From Plantago ovata (Eukaryota; Streptophyta; Magnoliopsida; Lamiales; Plantaginaceae), in contig CM051455.1 in NCBI GenBank assembly GCA_028274465.1, positions 101,740,942 to 101,804,941 of the forward strand: a DNA stretch of 64,000 nt, in the 5' to 3' direction. Position 1 is the stretch's first letter. Every line of letters starts with the position of its first letter. Below are positions 1 to 12,025 of this stretch, one piece after another. The notes beneath the pieces were generated by a model. It had not been told where the DNA came from. It made no database searches and was given only the letters and a program-made list of their open reading frames with translations. A program made the position numbers and the translations under genes.

Positions 1-319
1 CCTTAGTTATTTTTTAGATTTTGATTTTACTGACTTTGTTAATTTTAGTTTTAGGGAATCATGGACTTGCTTGAGCAGCTAAGGAGAGGATCCAAGGATG
101 GTTCCCAAGATGCAAGGAGTAATGGAACGGATGCACAAGATATGTTTCCATTTGATAATGGATAACCTTAGTGGTATTGCTTGCATGTAGTTTAGTTTTA
201 TCGCTTTCTTGCATTGCCTGCATACATTGAATATTTAGTTGTTTTTCTCCTTGTGTTAGAGTGTGATTTTGGTGATAAAATAGGTAAAAAGTTGGTATTT
301 TTGAGTTCGGGGATGATCA

Positions 320-476
320 AATTGGCGCCAGGGCTCTGCTGCTCCCAAGCGGACCGCCCCTCACACGGGGCGGTGCGCCCGGGAGAGGCAGGGTGCCTGG
401 GCATTTCTGGGCGCCCCAGGCGGACCGCCCCCCACACGAGGCGGTGCGCCTGGTGGTGCCAGTGCCCTGGGTGTCG
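320..476. repeat. GC-rich imperfect tandem repeat with GCGGACCGCC hairpins
   Basis: Two diverged units each contain GCGGACCGCCCC, CACACG, GGCGGTGCGCC and GCCTGGG/CCCTGGG in the same order. GCGGACCGCC is a hairpin-forming near-palindrome, and GGGGCGGTGCGCCC and GGCGCCAGGG add further dyads. The block is strongly GC-rich in an AT-rich neighbourhood. The same GCGGACCGCC core returns at about 2625 inside the putative LTR. Confidence 0.6.
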
Positions 477-1327
477 GGATTTTCGTTCGGACACCCCGTT
501 TTGTCCCCGTATGCAAACATATTGATCTTTTTACCCCTTTTATCATCCGTTTTGGTTTCTCACGAGTTTCCTTGAGTAATACAGGTTATAGGTACACGTC
601 TAGCTCTCACCTAACATCCACTTTCGACGTTCGGGACGAACGACGAAGTTCAGGTTTGGGGGAGGGGGTTATCGTTGGGTATTTCAATAACTTATTTTTC
701 TCATTTTAACTCGTAAAATCTTTGTTTGCACGTTTACCGCTTTCTTAGGATTTAGTTTGTTCGTATGCACTCATCCTTAGTCTAGTTTTGCATGTTGTTG
801 TGTGGAGTTTATTGCCAAATATTTAAAAGTTTTTTATTGTATAGACTAAGTTTTTTTTACCATTGACCATGCATTGCATTTCTATGGAATAGTTTGAGGT
901 TTGTCTCGCTTGGCTTGTCATATTCGTATGTGCATAGTTAAACTTGGTAGTCTCGACATCACTATGAGGTGTTTTCTCTACTGCGGTTCACGAAGGCCTT
1001 ATAAAATGTTGCATGTTAGAGTCTTTGGTTGTATTCTCGTGTAATTATGTACCTAAGAGGCAACAAGTCTTCACCTTGCTTTTTGAGATTGCTAAATGCC
1101 TAGGAAGGAGGTAGAGTGAGGTGTGTGACCCTTTGTTTGAAAGCTATTCTAACGAATAGGTTTGGGGAGGGGTTACCATTTGTATGACTTGCTTTTCGTC
1201 TTGTTGAGTCATGTTGAGTTTGTTTTTCTTCCTCTTTGTGAATTTGTGCTCCAACCTATTCTTTCGAATAGGTTTGGGGAGGTCGTTGTAGAGGCATTGT
1301 TATTTGTTTTCATTGTTGCTACTGCTG

Positions 1328-1452
1328 GCTATATCAAAAAAAAGGAAAAATCGAAAAAAAATCTATTCCAGAAATCTGGAAAAGAAAAAAAGAAAAGAAA
1401 AGAAAAGAATAAGACCCAAAAAAAAAAAAAAGAAGGGTCCAAGCAAGCCAAA
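1328..1452. repeat. A/G-rich low-complexity tract
   Basis: Runs of A broken by G, including blocks such as aaagaaaagaaaag. The open frame across it (1162-1566) is a by-product of the missing T-starting stop codons and shows no protein-like composition. Confidence 0.8.
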
Positions 1453-2037
1453 AAGCAGTTTAGCAAAGCGTTTCATCTTTTTTCAGCTTTTGTAATAGTT
1501 TGTCATCGAGTTGTAAATTCTTCCTTGTGTTTTAATTCGTGTCGCCTAGTCCAAGAACTGTTCTAGACCACCCTCGTCCTGCCATTCAGGAAGTGGTGAA
1601 GAGTCTTTGCTTTAAGAGTCGGGTAGAATAGGGGAGTGTTGTCTATTAGGGAACCCTCCTTCGTTTGATGAGAGCCAGTATTGGTTCGACCTCTCTTGAG
1701 GGAAAGTCTCACTTGGTGAACAATAGTAAGCCCTCAGTTTCATAGGCACGGGGCAACCATTTGTATTTTATTATGCATCATTGCGTCGTCACTGACCAGC
1801 TCCAGGTAGAGAATGTTACGGGAGACTCCCTTGTTTAACAAAGTGCATATGTGAATGTGTATAGGTTCAATCGAGGCATTCTTCAACCTACTTCCATGTT
1901 ATGATTTGTATGGTCTTTGTTCATAAGAATTTGGTAGATACAATAGATTAGTTCTTCTTGTTTGGCATGAGATTCCTCTTGTGTTGCATGTAGTTTGAAT
2001 AGAGTCTAGCTAGTTGCTTGAGGACAAGCAAATGTTC

Positions 2038-2048
2038 GGTTTGGGGAG
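2038..2048 (+). promoter_or_regulatory. Polypurine tract (plus-strand primer) of the Ty3/gypsy-type element
   Basis: GGTTTGGGGAG lies directly before TTTGATGACAG, where an LTR would begin with TG. In Ty3/gypsy elements this tract resists RNase H and primes plus-strand DNA just upstream of the 3' LTR. Position and composition fit. The assignment depends on the downstream sequence really being an LTR. Confidence 0.5.
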
Positions 2049-2050
2049 TT

Positions 2051-3560
2051 TGATGACAGTGTTTTTTACACTTTCATTCGGTTCTTTTTCACCAATTTAG
2101 CTATCCTCTTGTATGCATTTTAGTGCATTTTGTTAGAATAGTGTCACGTTTCCATTTTCTTTGTTATTTTCAGGATTTAGGTGAAAATCGAACTTTTCGA
2201 TATGAATCATGGCGAAACATTGAAGTTTTGTGCAACGAGATCACCCGTGGTGTGTCAAGGAGTACCGGGACGTGTTTCCAGGCTAAAAGACCAAGTTTCG
2301 GAGCTCAAAACCTTGCCCAAGGTCAAGGAGAATATGAAATATTCGAGATATCTTGTATGAGGCGGAAACGGTAGTTCATTCGGAGTTCGGATGAAGATTT
2401 TGGAGCCTTTGAAGTGAAATCTAGAAGTTCCATTTGCATAGTCTCAGTATTGTGGGCACCAGTATTTCATAAGATATTGGATTGGGATGAGGTTACAACC
2501 TACGCGTAGCTAACTTGAAGATCTATCCAACGGTGGGTCTTACATGCCAATCCGAGTGAGGACGTGCTCGGAATCTTTGTTCGAACTTAGAGGAAAAACT
2601 AGCGAACTTGTTGCCAGCCATAGGCGGACCGCCTGGGACGGGGGGCGCACAACCCCTCAGATTCCGGAATTTGGTGATATTTTATATATATAAGTCGAAT
2701 TTTCATATCTTAGATCAGACTTTTGCAGACATAAACCCTAGAGCTTACTCTGGGTTTTCTTTGACTTAGAACTACTTTTTCTTAGCGATTTGGAGCACCA
2801 AGGTAGAGATTCGGACATCTATTGATCTCACCTGGCTAGATCTTTGTAAGTTTAGCAATTCACCGGAGATTGACAACCCTCGGTGGTAACTTTGTATCTC
2901 ACTATTTTTTGCTATCTATCTTTCAATTCAACCTTGTTTTCATCTATGATTGTTATGATTGCTATTGTTGATTTCGATTTTGATATGAAAAGCGAATTAT
3001 CTAGTTGGTGATAGTATGTAAATTCATAGCTAGGGTTCATATTGTGCATGATTGAGTTTCTGAATCTTTTGCTTGTAGAATTGTTTTATTCGATTCTTTG
3101 ATCCGACTAAGCCAAATATCTTCGTATAAAAGTGTTAGAAACACTAGGACAATTCAAGATCAATGTTTTCGATATTACAATTATCAAGTACTGCTTGCAC
3201 TAAGCCTGACAACCTTTGCCAAGTATTAGTATAGATAGGAGGCTTTCAAAATACATGTCAAAACCTGTCTTTTGGTGTTTGTTAATTCGAATTACTTTTA
3301 AAGCAGTACGTGTTGCACTTTCATGCATAATTAGAATCCGATGCTTAGATTGAGCATTACTATCACCAGCTCTCGTTATATATTGTTAAGTTAAGCTAAG
3401 TTAAATTTGTTTACTGAATTTATAGTAGTTATTGTAGTTAAAGCTAGTTAAGTCCTTAGAGATCGACACTCGAGGTCATCTTACCTCTGCACTACGTGTT
3501 TTGTGTAGTTGTGAGTTGCCCTTTGGCTAAACCAAATTCATTTGATTGTTCGAGTCTGAC
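2051..3560 (+). mobile_element. Probable LTR of the Ty3/gypsy-type element (3' boundary approximate)
   Basis: It begins TGATGACAG right after the polypurine tract. A TATA-like TATATATATAAG lies at about 2683-2694, followed within about 50 bp by ATAAACCCTAGAGC, a layout common to U3-R of plant Athila/Tat-like LTRs. Near the far end the phrase GAGATCGACACTCG (about 3460) is typical of the 3' part of such LTRs. No second LTR copy is in the window, so the 3' limit and the TSD cannot be fixed. Confidence 0.42.
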
Positions 3561-3751
3561 AATCTCGTTCATCAAAGCACCACGAGCGGGACAATTATTT
3601 GTCTTAAGGAGAGATGGTCCAACCATCGACCGTACTCACCACTTTTTCTTGTTTGTTACTCATTTGGGAGTTCTTTGAAGATTTGGCGATGGTCATAGTT
3701 GAATATACGTACCAACATGTGTGTGACTCGTTATGTTCTATGGCGTACTAA

Positions 3752-3906
3752 GGGACGATCATGCCGCTAAATTAAATTCGGGAAGTTTACATTTATTTCA
3801 ATTATTGTTTTGCATTGACCTATGTTTAGGGATAATCATGCGGTCGAATCAAATTCAGGGAAGTTTATATTTAAAGTCAATTATTGTTATGTATTGACCA
3901 ATGTTT
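3752..3906. repeat. Tandem duplication, two units of about 77 bp
   Basis: Two adjacent units share, in order, GGGA..ATCATGC, AAATTC, GGGAAGTTTA, TCAATTATTGTT and ATTGACC.ATGTTT. The second starts at about 3829. Roughly 80% of positions agree by eye. No gene is nearby. From here to about 4065 I see nothing else. Confidence 0.75.
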
Positions 3907-4065
3907 TTGTACAAATTGATTCTTACAAGTTTGTTTATGTTATTCTTATATGATGTTAACAATTAACATTCTCTTCTTTTTCATCTTCCTACTCTCACAT
4001 TTCCGGTGCGAACATTGAAGTTCCAACGATCTTAAGACAAATACTTTGTTTGAAGATTAAAAGAA

Positions 4066-4885
4066 GGGCAATTTACATCTACACCCCATGTTAGTTTTTT
4101 TTATTACACATCTTACCCTCTTAGTTTAACAATTACTTGTAGCCCCCTGTTAGTTAAAATCAACTACAAGTAGCCCCACGAATTTCACTTTTTGCGAACT
4201 AAGAGCTAGAAATGACAATTTTAACCCTGTCGGAATTTCAGTTTTTGACCTGAGACAAACAACTTCGGTTTACTTTATTTACACATTTGCCTCTAAACTA
4301 TTTTTTTATACAAAATTAACTTTAACTTATTTTAAATTAACCACAAACATTAAATAATTTTTAAAATGACCTAATAATAATGGTAAATGTACCCCAAATT
4401 ATGGTTTTGTTTCAAATCAACCCCAAAAATATAAGTTTAAAGAAAAAAAAAATATAAATATGTAAAAAAAATTAAAAACATAAAGGATCTGGTCGGATTC
4501 CGAACAGACCACCATAGCTCCGGACAGGAGCTGGTAAGAGCTCCGATCGGAGCTGTTAACAGCTCCGATGGGAGATGTTTTTACAGCTCCGGTCAGGAGC
4601 TAGCAGCTCCTGCCGGAGCTGTAGCAGTTCCAGTACCGAATTCCGGTACCAAAACTGTAATTGTATATGAAGAAGAACATGAAAAAAAAAAAGAAAAAGA
4701 TAAGATAAAAAAAAATAGAAAAGATTAAAAGAAAAAGAAGAAAAGGAAAAATGATTGAAAAAAGCTAAGTCTTTGTTTGGCCGGTGGTTTTTAAAAAATG
4801 AATAACGGGCAAGTCAAACATTTTCCGGATAAGGGGGTTCGATGTAATTGTTAAACTAACGAGGTAACTTCCGTAAAAAGAGCCC
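4066..4885. mobile_element. Non-autonomous TIR DNA element with AGCTCCG palindrome cluster
   Basis: The left end reads GGGCAATTTACATCTACACC. The right end, reversed, starts GGGCTCTTTTTACGG and then contains GTTAGTTTAACAATTACAT, which is also found about 55 bp inside the left end (TTAGTTTAACAATTAC). The interior has a cluster of AGCTCCGGTC/GGAGCT dyads (4495-4650) and an A/G-rich tract. A diverged relative lies at 19586-20301, and a left-end-like piece at about 61298. No TSD is obvious and there are no coding frames. The superfamily is undetermined (a Mutator-like MITE is one possibility). Confidence 0.55.
4495..4650. repeat. Cluster of AGCTCCG-type inverted repeats
   Basis: At least eight copies of AGCTCC or its complement GGAGCT are packed here, many paired as AGCTCCGGTCAGGAGCT-like dyads, so the strand can fold into multiple short hairpins. 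The same arrangement is found at about 19785-19900 inside a related element. Confidence 0.7.
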
Positions 4886-6516
4886 GTAGCAAGGTAGTCA
4901 GAAGTAAATTTCCACATTGGAGTACGTGGAAATGGTGGCTTGATGAGTGGGTACAGATTCGTTGTTCACGTGAAGTTAAACATGTTGATATCAATTTATT
5001 GGCATGTGTAAGAGCCACGAAGAAAGCCTCATCCAGGTATTTGTATTCCGCCTAAAATGAGTTGCACCGTGCAACACTTGTTGATTGGGAAAGCATGAAA
5101 GATACAATCTGAAGTAAGCCAAATAGAAATCATGGTTATATGGTATTAAGTTTGTGTTCAAGTCCAACTAATACATGCCATGCACCAGTGAAGTACTCCA
5201 ATAACGATCAAGTGCAGGAATGTTATCAATGAAAAGGAGAAGGAGGGCGGAGTAACAGGGTGATTCAAGTACCATTTCAACCAAGGAAGAAATTTTGTGG
5301 ACGAATCTTTCTCCGTCAATTCAAAATAATGGTGCGTTATTATTTACAATTTATTGTGAATTTCAATTTACTGTAAATACACTCTCCTTTCTCTCTTGGA
5401 AAATTATGGTTGTGGAGGTTTTGCCTAAGACGTTGGTCTTAGATGGTTATCGAAGACATCATCTTAAATGGTTTGCCTAAGATGATGATCTTAGATGTGT
5501 CAGAATTTAAGTGTCATTTAAATGCATCTTGTAGTGCGGAAATGTTATTTCTCGGCATACGAAACGATCATGTTAAATATGTAAGCCTTGAAATTCTATG
5601 TTGACGATTTTCATCATTAAAGTTATGACAAATATTTCCCACACCTTATTTGCGCATATACTAAATCAAGATGGCCTTGTGTCGTGATATATTGATGTGT
5701 TCTTGTAACAAGAATGGGTACTTGGTATCTTGTGTAACTTGCATTAAAGTCCACTTCCGAAGTGGTGTGTTGGTTTGCAAAAATGCTTGTTCTAAATCTA
5801 ATTAATGGTGGAAAAAGAGTTCGACACGACTTCGTTCATGTGGGGACTATAAGTCGGTGCGTCTTCAACCTTGATGTTCAACTCACAACTCACCACCAAG
5901 TAATTGAGAAAAGCTAACTTGTCCAAACAAGCCTTCTATTCTACAAACATGCTTGTAAAGAAAAGAAGATGAGAGATTCAAGTTTAACCAACACCTTTAT
6001 TGATGGAAGCAATGGACTTGCTAGGTCTATTTGCAATGAGATGTTGTTAAGTTGTAGTTTACCCAAAAATGTGGGGAGGGGTATCTTAATGGCCAACAAA
6101 ATTTTTGTAGAAAATGCCTCGCATGAGCAACAATATGACCCCATATGGATTATGAAGAGGTCAAACCCCAACTTACAAATACATCAATGTGTGGGGAAGT
6201 TTGATTGCATCTTCGTTGAATATGCAAGTAACATTAGTATATATCACTTCCTAGTCCATTGATCTGAGACTAGTGATATTCATGTGGGGATTTTCCTTGT
6301 TGCACGAAGACTTTTCAGAGAGTTTCGTTGCAGTAAGATGTAAATGGAACTCTTCCAGCAACAATGTTCCTACCTCGAGGTAGCGAGAACAATGAAGAAA
6401 GCTTCCCATCTTTCCAGAAAGTTTCGTTGCAGCGAGATGCAGAAATTGCTACAACAAACACAACAAAAAGATGGAATTTGTATTCCTTTTGAGTATTAAT
6501 TTTCTAAGCAAGAAAT
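4886..6516. other. Non-genic stretch without recognisable features
   Basis: AT-rich sequence of about 1.6 kb with only short open frames on either strand and no protein family I recognise. A phrase resembling agtttcgttgcag..agatg occurs twice (about 6319 and 6420). No LTR, TIR or RNA gene signature was found. Confidence 0.5.
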
Positions 6517-8616
6517 TGATAGTGTATATGTCCTAGAGACAGCCTTTATTAAGGGCATGCATCCCTTATTAAGGGCATATATGTACTATTACACAGGTCA
6601 ACGTAATATAAAATATGTTTGTTTGTTTGACTATTGAGTATCGCTTTCATATTTATATTACACCAGGCATACAGCATGTCATATCTCTATTCCTGTCTGT
6701 ATTGATATCAAACATGCCCCCTCGGATAGATGACCGATCACACAGATAGTGGGAGCTATGTGAGTTATCATCTATCCCAAACTCTCCCTAGTCGAGGTTC
6801 ATCTCGGATGTAGGGGTCTGAATGAACCAACTGAGACTAGTATGCGTGGAGGTTATACTTTTTAGAGCAAGTGTGAGCCGATCCCAAGGCCACGGAACGG
6901 ATTGTTGGACAATCAAGAAACGTTCTCATAACTCCGCATAGTTGTTCGAAGGGTGATTACCGAACAATGGAAGTACCCACCGGAAACTCCCATCGATGTA
7001 TACTCTACACCGAAGTGTCTATGGGAACCGGAAAGTTGTCGAAGTGATGCCAGTCGTCCTTTGGACTTACATGACTTTATCATCACATTTGTTGCCCCAT
7101 ATCCTTGGTGGACCCGTCGATGTCATCTCTGAATAAGCAGTTGACCCAAGACACGATCCAGGATTATGGCTACATACAAATGGGGATGATAAGTGATTCT
7201 GTGAAGGATTTATCTCTCATGTGTAGCACAGGAAAGCACTGCTCATAGTCGTTCATAGTTGTAATTGGTCAAACCGCTGGTCAGCGTATCAATATTATTA
7301 TGATAGTCATAATAGATATTGGATTCACCAAGCAACTCACTGAAGACGCCCGTGGATGTATTATTGGAATAGACACTTCATCGATCCTAGATGCATTCGA
7401 GTCAGTCAGATGAAGGGACGTTACCATCGCCGCGTTGAACGCAACAGACTTCGCAACGAAAGGGTTTGCTTTGAAAAATCTCTCAAACGTCCTTATGTAT
7501 TAATATTGCAAATGGAACCGTCTAGGAATTCCATTTTGTCTTGTCTAGGACTTGTTTAATACAATGAGGCCCTATGGGTCACACTATGTGGTGATTCAGC
7601 TTATCCGAATATCCTTGAAGATGGAATCGCAATTAATTTAGAATTAATTGTGATTGATGAATTATAATTGATTTGGAATTAATTATAATAATTTGGAATT
7701 ATTAATTGAATTGGCTGATTAATTGTATTTTATGTAAATACAATTAAAGATTATATTTTAGAAATATAATAGAGGTTTGATTTGAAAGGATATGTTAATT
7801 TAGAATTAATATATGCACATGGGCAAAATCTACTTGGAGTTTGAATTGCCTTAGAATTATAAGTGGGTCCCAAAATCGGGACCCACCTATCACCCTTAGA
7901 CGCGCGCGCGAAGCAATAGTAGTAGGGGAAGGAGTAGAACTCCTTCCTCTATCAGAAGTCAAGGGATAAGTTAGATTTTCCTAATTGTGTTCTAATTTGA
8001 TTGGGAATGAATCTAGACTTGAATTGGTTTCCTTGTGCGATAAGAATTAGATTCTTATTCCTTTATGAAGTCTAATTGATTATTCTTTAGGCTTCTATTG
8101 ACTACTATAGATAGTAGACTATTAGAGAGCTTTTGACATGGTTGAATACAATTGATTCAAGATCATTCTTTCTACCAGTTTTCTTAGAGAAAATAAAAAG
8201 TTCTTCCCCACCTCTCCATAAGCCGTGCGCACCACTCCCACCGGAGGAAAATTGCCGCCCCATCTTCTTGGCCACATAAAGAATATCCTAGCATTCTTTC
8301 CGATAAGTTGTTCATCCGTGGATACCAAGGTTGAGGTTCAAAGAGCTGGAAACTAACTTTTATTGTCTTGCAGATAATCAAAGTATTGCAGATATCTTCG
8401 ACATCGACGAAGGAGAAGATTCACCGGACTATTACGAAGACTTCATCGACTGGCGTATCGATTCGATACCTGTTCTTGCTTTTGGAGTATTGTAAGTCTT
8501 CTGATTAATGTGTTTACTATATACGCTATATACATGATCACTTAACCTGCATGTTAAGAAATTTTTTGAAATTTGGTTGCGTACCCTAGGGGTAACTCTG
8601 ACCATATTTTCTTACA
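6517..8616 (+). mobile_element. Solo LTR (about 2.1 kb) with perfect 5-bp TSD
   Basis: It starts TGATAGTGTATATGTCC and ends ATATTTTCTTACA, giving TG...CA termini. It is flanked by GAAAT at 6512-6516 and GAAAT at 8617-8621, a perfect 5-bp TSD. No internal domain, primer-binding site or second LTR follows, so this is a solo LTR left by LTR-LTR recombination. An inverted, diverged copy lies at 61928-64000 and ends at the same CTTACA, which independently fixes this boundary. The start and the end phrase ACCCTAGGGGTAACTCTGACC suggest a Copia-type LTR, but that is an inference. Open frames inside it are not protein-like. Confidence 0.85.
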
Positions 8617-8734
8617 GAAATAAGGACTTGAAATTTCTTAATATTCAAGTGAGTGAATTAACATTCTGCACCAAATGAACGGGACGGATCAAAGGTGAGG
8701 ACTTCTAGAATCGTATCTAGTTTAAGTCAAGAGA

Positions 8735-8890
8735 TAACCAATGCTCATAACCTTGAAACCGGTGGTTTCCTGCAAATTCAATGCAAGAAATAATCAAGGC
8801 TCATGACATTTAAACCTGTGGAAATAAATGTGCTAGAGATTCAATGCAAGAGAATACAAAGGCTCATGGATTTGAAATCAAGAACAAATA
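8735..8890. repeat. Three imperfect repeats of about 65 bp
   Basis: The phrases caagagataaccaatgctcat, caagaaataatcaaggctcat and caagagaatacaaaggctcat recur, each followed by text similar to ttgaaa/ttaaac. They lie between the solo LTR and about 9.1 kb, a stretch with no gene. Confidence 0.5.
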
Positions 8891-9421
8891 TTTGGTCCAT
8901 ACTTTCTAATCTTGTTTGGTAGAAAATGTTTTTGAAGACAAATCATTGTACGTCTATTGTTGATACTCCTTCAACCTATATCTTTTGTTGGGAAAAAAGA
9001 TACATGTAGAACTAATCGATGTCGGGATTATTAATTTGAATTTTGAAAATATTTTTATTATATTATTTTAGTCCTGTTAATTTAATACTCATCTGTATTT
9101 TACGTATTCCTTTTTGGGTCGTCCCAATCAATTCTTTACGTTTCTATTTTTGGAAGCTACACCACATAACATTTATCGGCTTGTTTGGCTCTCTATTAGA
9201 GAGGCCTCTCGTACTGTTGAGAGGGCTTTATACGTTTGGCTTTCACTTATAGCCGGCCCTCATACTATTCATACTATTCGTAAGCCTTTTCTCCATTTTC
9301 ATCTCCCCTTTCTCTCTCTAGGGACAGATTTCTCTGTACACTCTCTACCACTTTCTACCGGTCGGAACACTTCCGGCCTATTTTCCGGTCAACCCCGGCG
9401 TCATATGATGAAATAAATTAC

Positions 9422-12025
9422 ATGGGTGTGATCGTCTCGCTCCGATCTACAACCCTATCGGAGCCGATTTTCGATTTGGTTCTGACGGAATTTTCCGGCG
9501 ACGGTCCGGCGGCTTCGAATCGGTTTTTTAAGGTACATTTCCTCCTCCTATCACTTAATCTTTCCGATTTGTGTCGAAAATCGTTGATGTTAATTGATTT
9601 GAAAATAGGGTTTCGTTTTCTGATGTTTCAGTTCCCTTTTGCTTGGCTTTGATGTTTCGGTTCCCTTTTGCTTGGCTTTGATGTTTCGAGTTTGGTGCGA
9701 ATTGTTACTCGTACTCACATCTTCTTATGTAAGTTTAACAGTTTGAAGCGTCCTTTATTTTCCCCCACTTTTTTTGGCAATTACGAGCCGTTTGCTCTAT
9801 GATTTGTTGTCTGGTGTATGAGATTTTTGGTTTGTGTGTTCATGTCGAGTTGATGTTAATTTACTAGCAGTTTGATGGTTTTTGCTATTACTAGTAGTCG
9901 GCATGTTGAATGCGTAGATAGTATGATTAGATGATTTTGAAACAATTTTTGGAAAATAATAGAACTAGCAGTTGTTCATTGACCACAATGATTTTTCTTC
10001 TTGCGTCTGATTTTTCTTCTTGCATCGCGTTGTTAGTCTTAATTCATGTTGATAGACTCTGTTCAGGTTTGCTGATTATCTAACAATATGTAGAATAAAA
10101 TTACTCAGATCTTAATTCATTTATAATTTAATTTGTAACAGTATGTCGAAATAAAATTAAAAGCAAGGAATAACTCTCTCTCTGATTTGTATTTTGAGTT
10201 TCATTTTCATTAGAACTGAAATGTATATCTCAGTTTATGATATCTTGGGTAGTTTGTGATTGATGATAACTTAGTCATTTTTTATTTTTTGTTCTCCTGT
10301 TGCGATGAAATGTGTGTTGCCTAATTTGCGGGAACTGATTGTACGAGGAAGACAGTAGAGAGTTGACTGAGAAAACTTGGCCCTGTGTTGCCGGCTGTGT
10401 ATGCTTTGGCAGCCAGAGTCGCCTAGGGCCGTGACAATATTCGACGCAAGGTTAGTTCCGGATTTACGAAACTGGAATTTAATTTTGTTTACAATTATCC
10501 ATTACATTCTCCATAAATTTGTCAAGATTTTTCAATATTAAATTTATTTATTTTTTTAATTTTTGCAGGAACAAAGCCATTCGTAACTTGGCGTGGCTAT
10601 TGGTGATAGCATCAATAAGAAGCCATGGCGCGTGGCCCTTGCTTAGAAAATTGGTAGGGGCCTTTGCAATCGAACTCTAATTGAAAGCCAAACATGAATG
10701 CTGTTAATGTTATGTTACCTGATTTGCGTGAATTTATTTGCGTGAACTTATGTGGTTGGCGGTGATGATTTTAGTTTGCCATTATTCTTGCTGGAAAAAT
10801 TAAAAAATTACTCGTTTCCACTATCTACAAGCATTTCCGTATCTTGGTATGGCTATAATCGATACGGTTATCAGCAGCCATGGCGGATGCCGTTGATTGT
10901 GTTAGAAGCAGTAAAATGTTTATAGAGGGAGCAATTATTGATCTGAGCCATCACTTACTATGCATTGCATGTTGTATGGTTGATATTTCTTGTGCTGCCC
11001 ATCACTTACTATGCCTCCATGTGTAGTATCTTGATATTTGTTAAAGGTGCATAGTAGATGTCCATGCATATTCCAACTTGCAGGCTTTATTTCACAATTA
11101 TTTGTTGGTGTGTGGAGGTCACATGTGTACAGTAATGCCCCTACTGTTTTCAGCATTCAAAGGCCACTTACCTTTCTATATATTGATGCACGTTCATAGC
11201 ATTTCAACTCACACACCCCTAAAACTACTTCACTATATATTATACACTCTTACTTTGGTTGCTGGTCTCTACCTTGCATCTCTCCTACACCTAGCAAGTC
11301 TAAGGTATTACTTGTTCTTTACTTAGTTTTCTCAGTTACAGTATGACATGTGTTTCTGATTTCCATTACAGACTTGAGTTTTTGTGGTTATGTCCTTACA
11401 TATGTGACTTATGTGCCTATGGAATTAGTTTCGTTTCTTCTCATATGTGCATGCATCATGTTTGGCTTTCTACTAGTGGTTGAGTTGGCAGGCCCTATTT
11501 ACAGTTTCATGCAAGTTTGACTTCTACTGGTGGTGGTTTTTTGGGATTTTGTTGGACCTATAACTTCCATTGTTTGTTCATCTTTGGCAGGTGGATAGTA
11601 GCTAATTTTGGCACTTTATTTTTATTTTTTTTTATGTTTTTCCAGCCCCTTCTTATGAAGTTAGTTGCTCCAAACTGTTTTCCTTTGGAAAAAACTTACA
11701 CAATTTATTATGGACTTTTGTTTTTTTTTTCTTTTGGGGCAGTTTACCTTTTTTTTTTTTATTTATTTACTTAATTTTTTTTTAATTGTTTTTCTTTCGT
11801 TTGCCGGACTGCTGTAATTTAGAGAATAAAACTGTAAATGGTGGGGAGCTTTTCATCTACTTAATATGTTTTGTATTAGTTTCGATTTATGATGGGAAAC
11901 ATTTTAAAATTTTTAGAAGAGGGAAATTTAGTTATGGAAACGTGAATGTTGGTTGCGTTTCCACTTGGAGCAACTCATATGGAAAAATGATCTTGTTCGT
12001 TATCGGCTATCTTACTATAAGGTAG
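9422..12025 (+). other. Unrecognised locus, possibly spliced, coding status unclear
   Basis: A 37-codon exon-like frame starts at 9422 (MGVIVSLRSTTLSE...) in locally GC-richer sequence and stops at a GT donor at 9533. A 5' leader-like pyrimidine-rich stretch precedes it. Further exon-like pieces with flanking AG/GT are visible at about 10330-10450 and 10570-10650, but their frames contain stops. A 29-bp tandem duplication lies at 9621-9678, and a diverged 75-bp duplication at about 10572 and 10848. I do not recognise any protein. It could be a non-coding transcript, a decayed gene, or the left part of whatever carries the SANT-like genes downstream. Confidence 0.3.

Larger units (their letters stand above)
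1..2050 (+). mobile_element. 3' internal region of a decayed Ty3/gypsy-type retrotransposon
   Basis: No coding capacity is visible here. The stretch ends in text typical of the 3' end of plant Athila/Tat-like elements: a phrase encoding aggacaagcaaatg, then GGTTTGGGGAG, then the probable LTR start TGATGACA. The AGGTTTGGGGA phrase recurs at about 654, 1157 and 1271. Several small open frames are low-complexity or GC-rich accidents. The family assignment rests on the polypurine tract and its context only, since no pol domain lies inside the window. The element's 5' part lies outside the window or is lost. Confidence 0.5.

Noticed and set aside
1162..1566. 134-codon open frame
   Set aside because: Largely A/G low-complexity (poly-K) within a retrotransposon tail; no protein-like conservation.
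5941..6262. Overlapping open frames of 76 and 97 codons on opposite strands
   Set aside because: No recognised motif, no splice or promoter context; the two frames are mirror consequences of each other.
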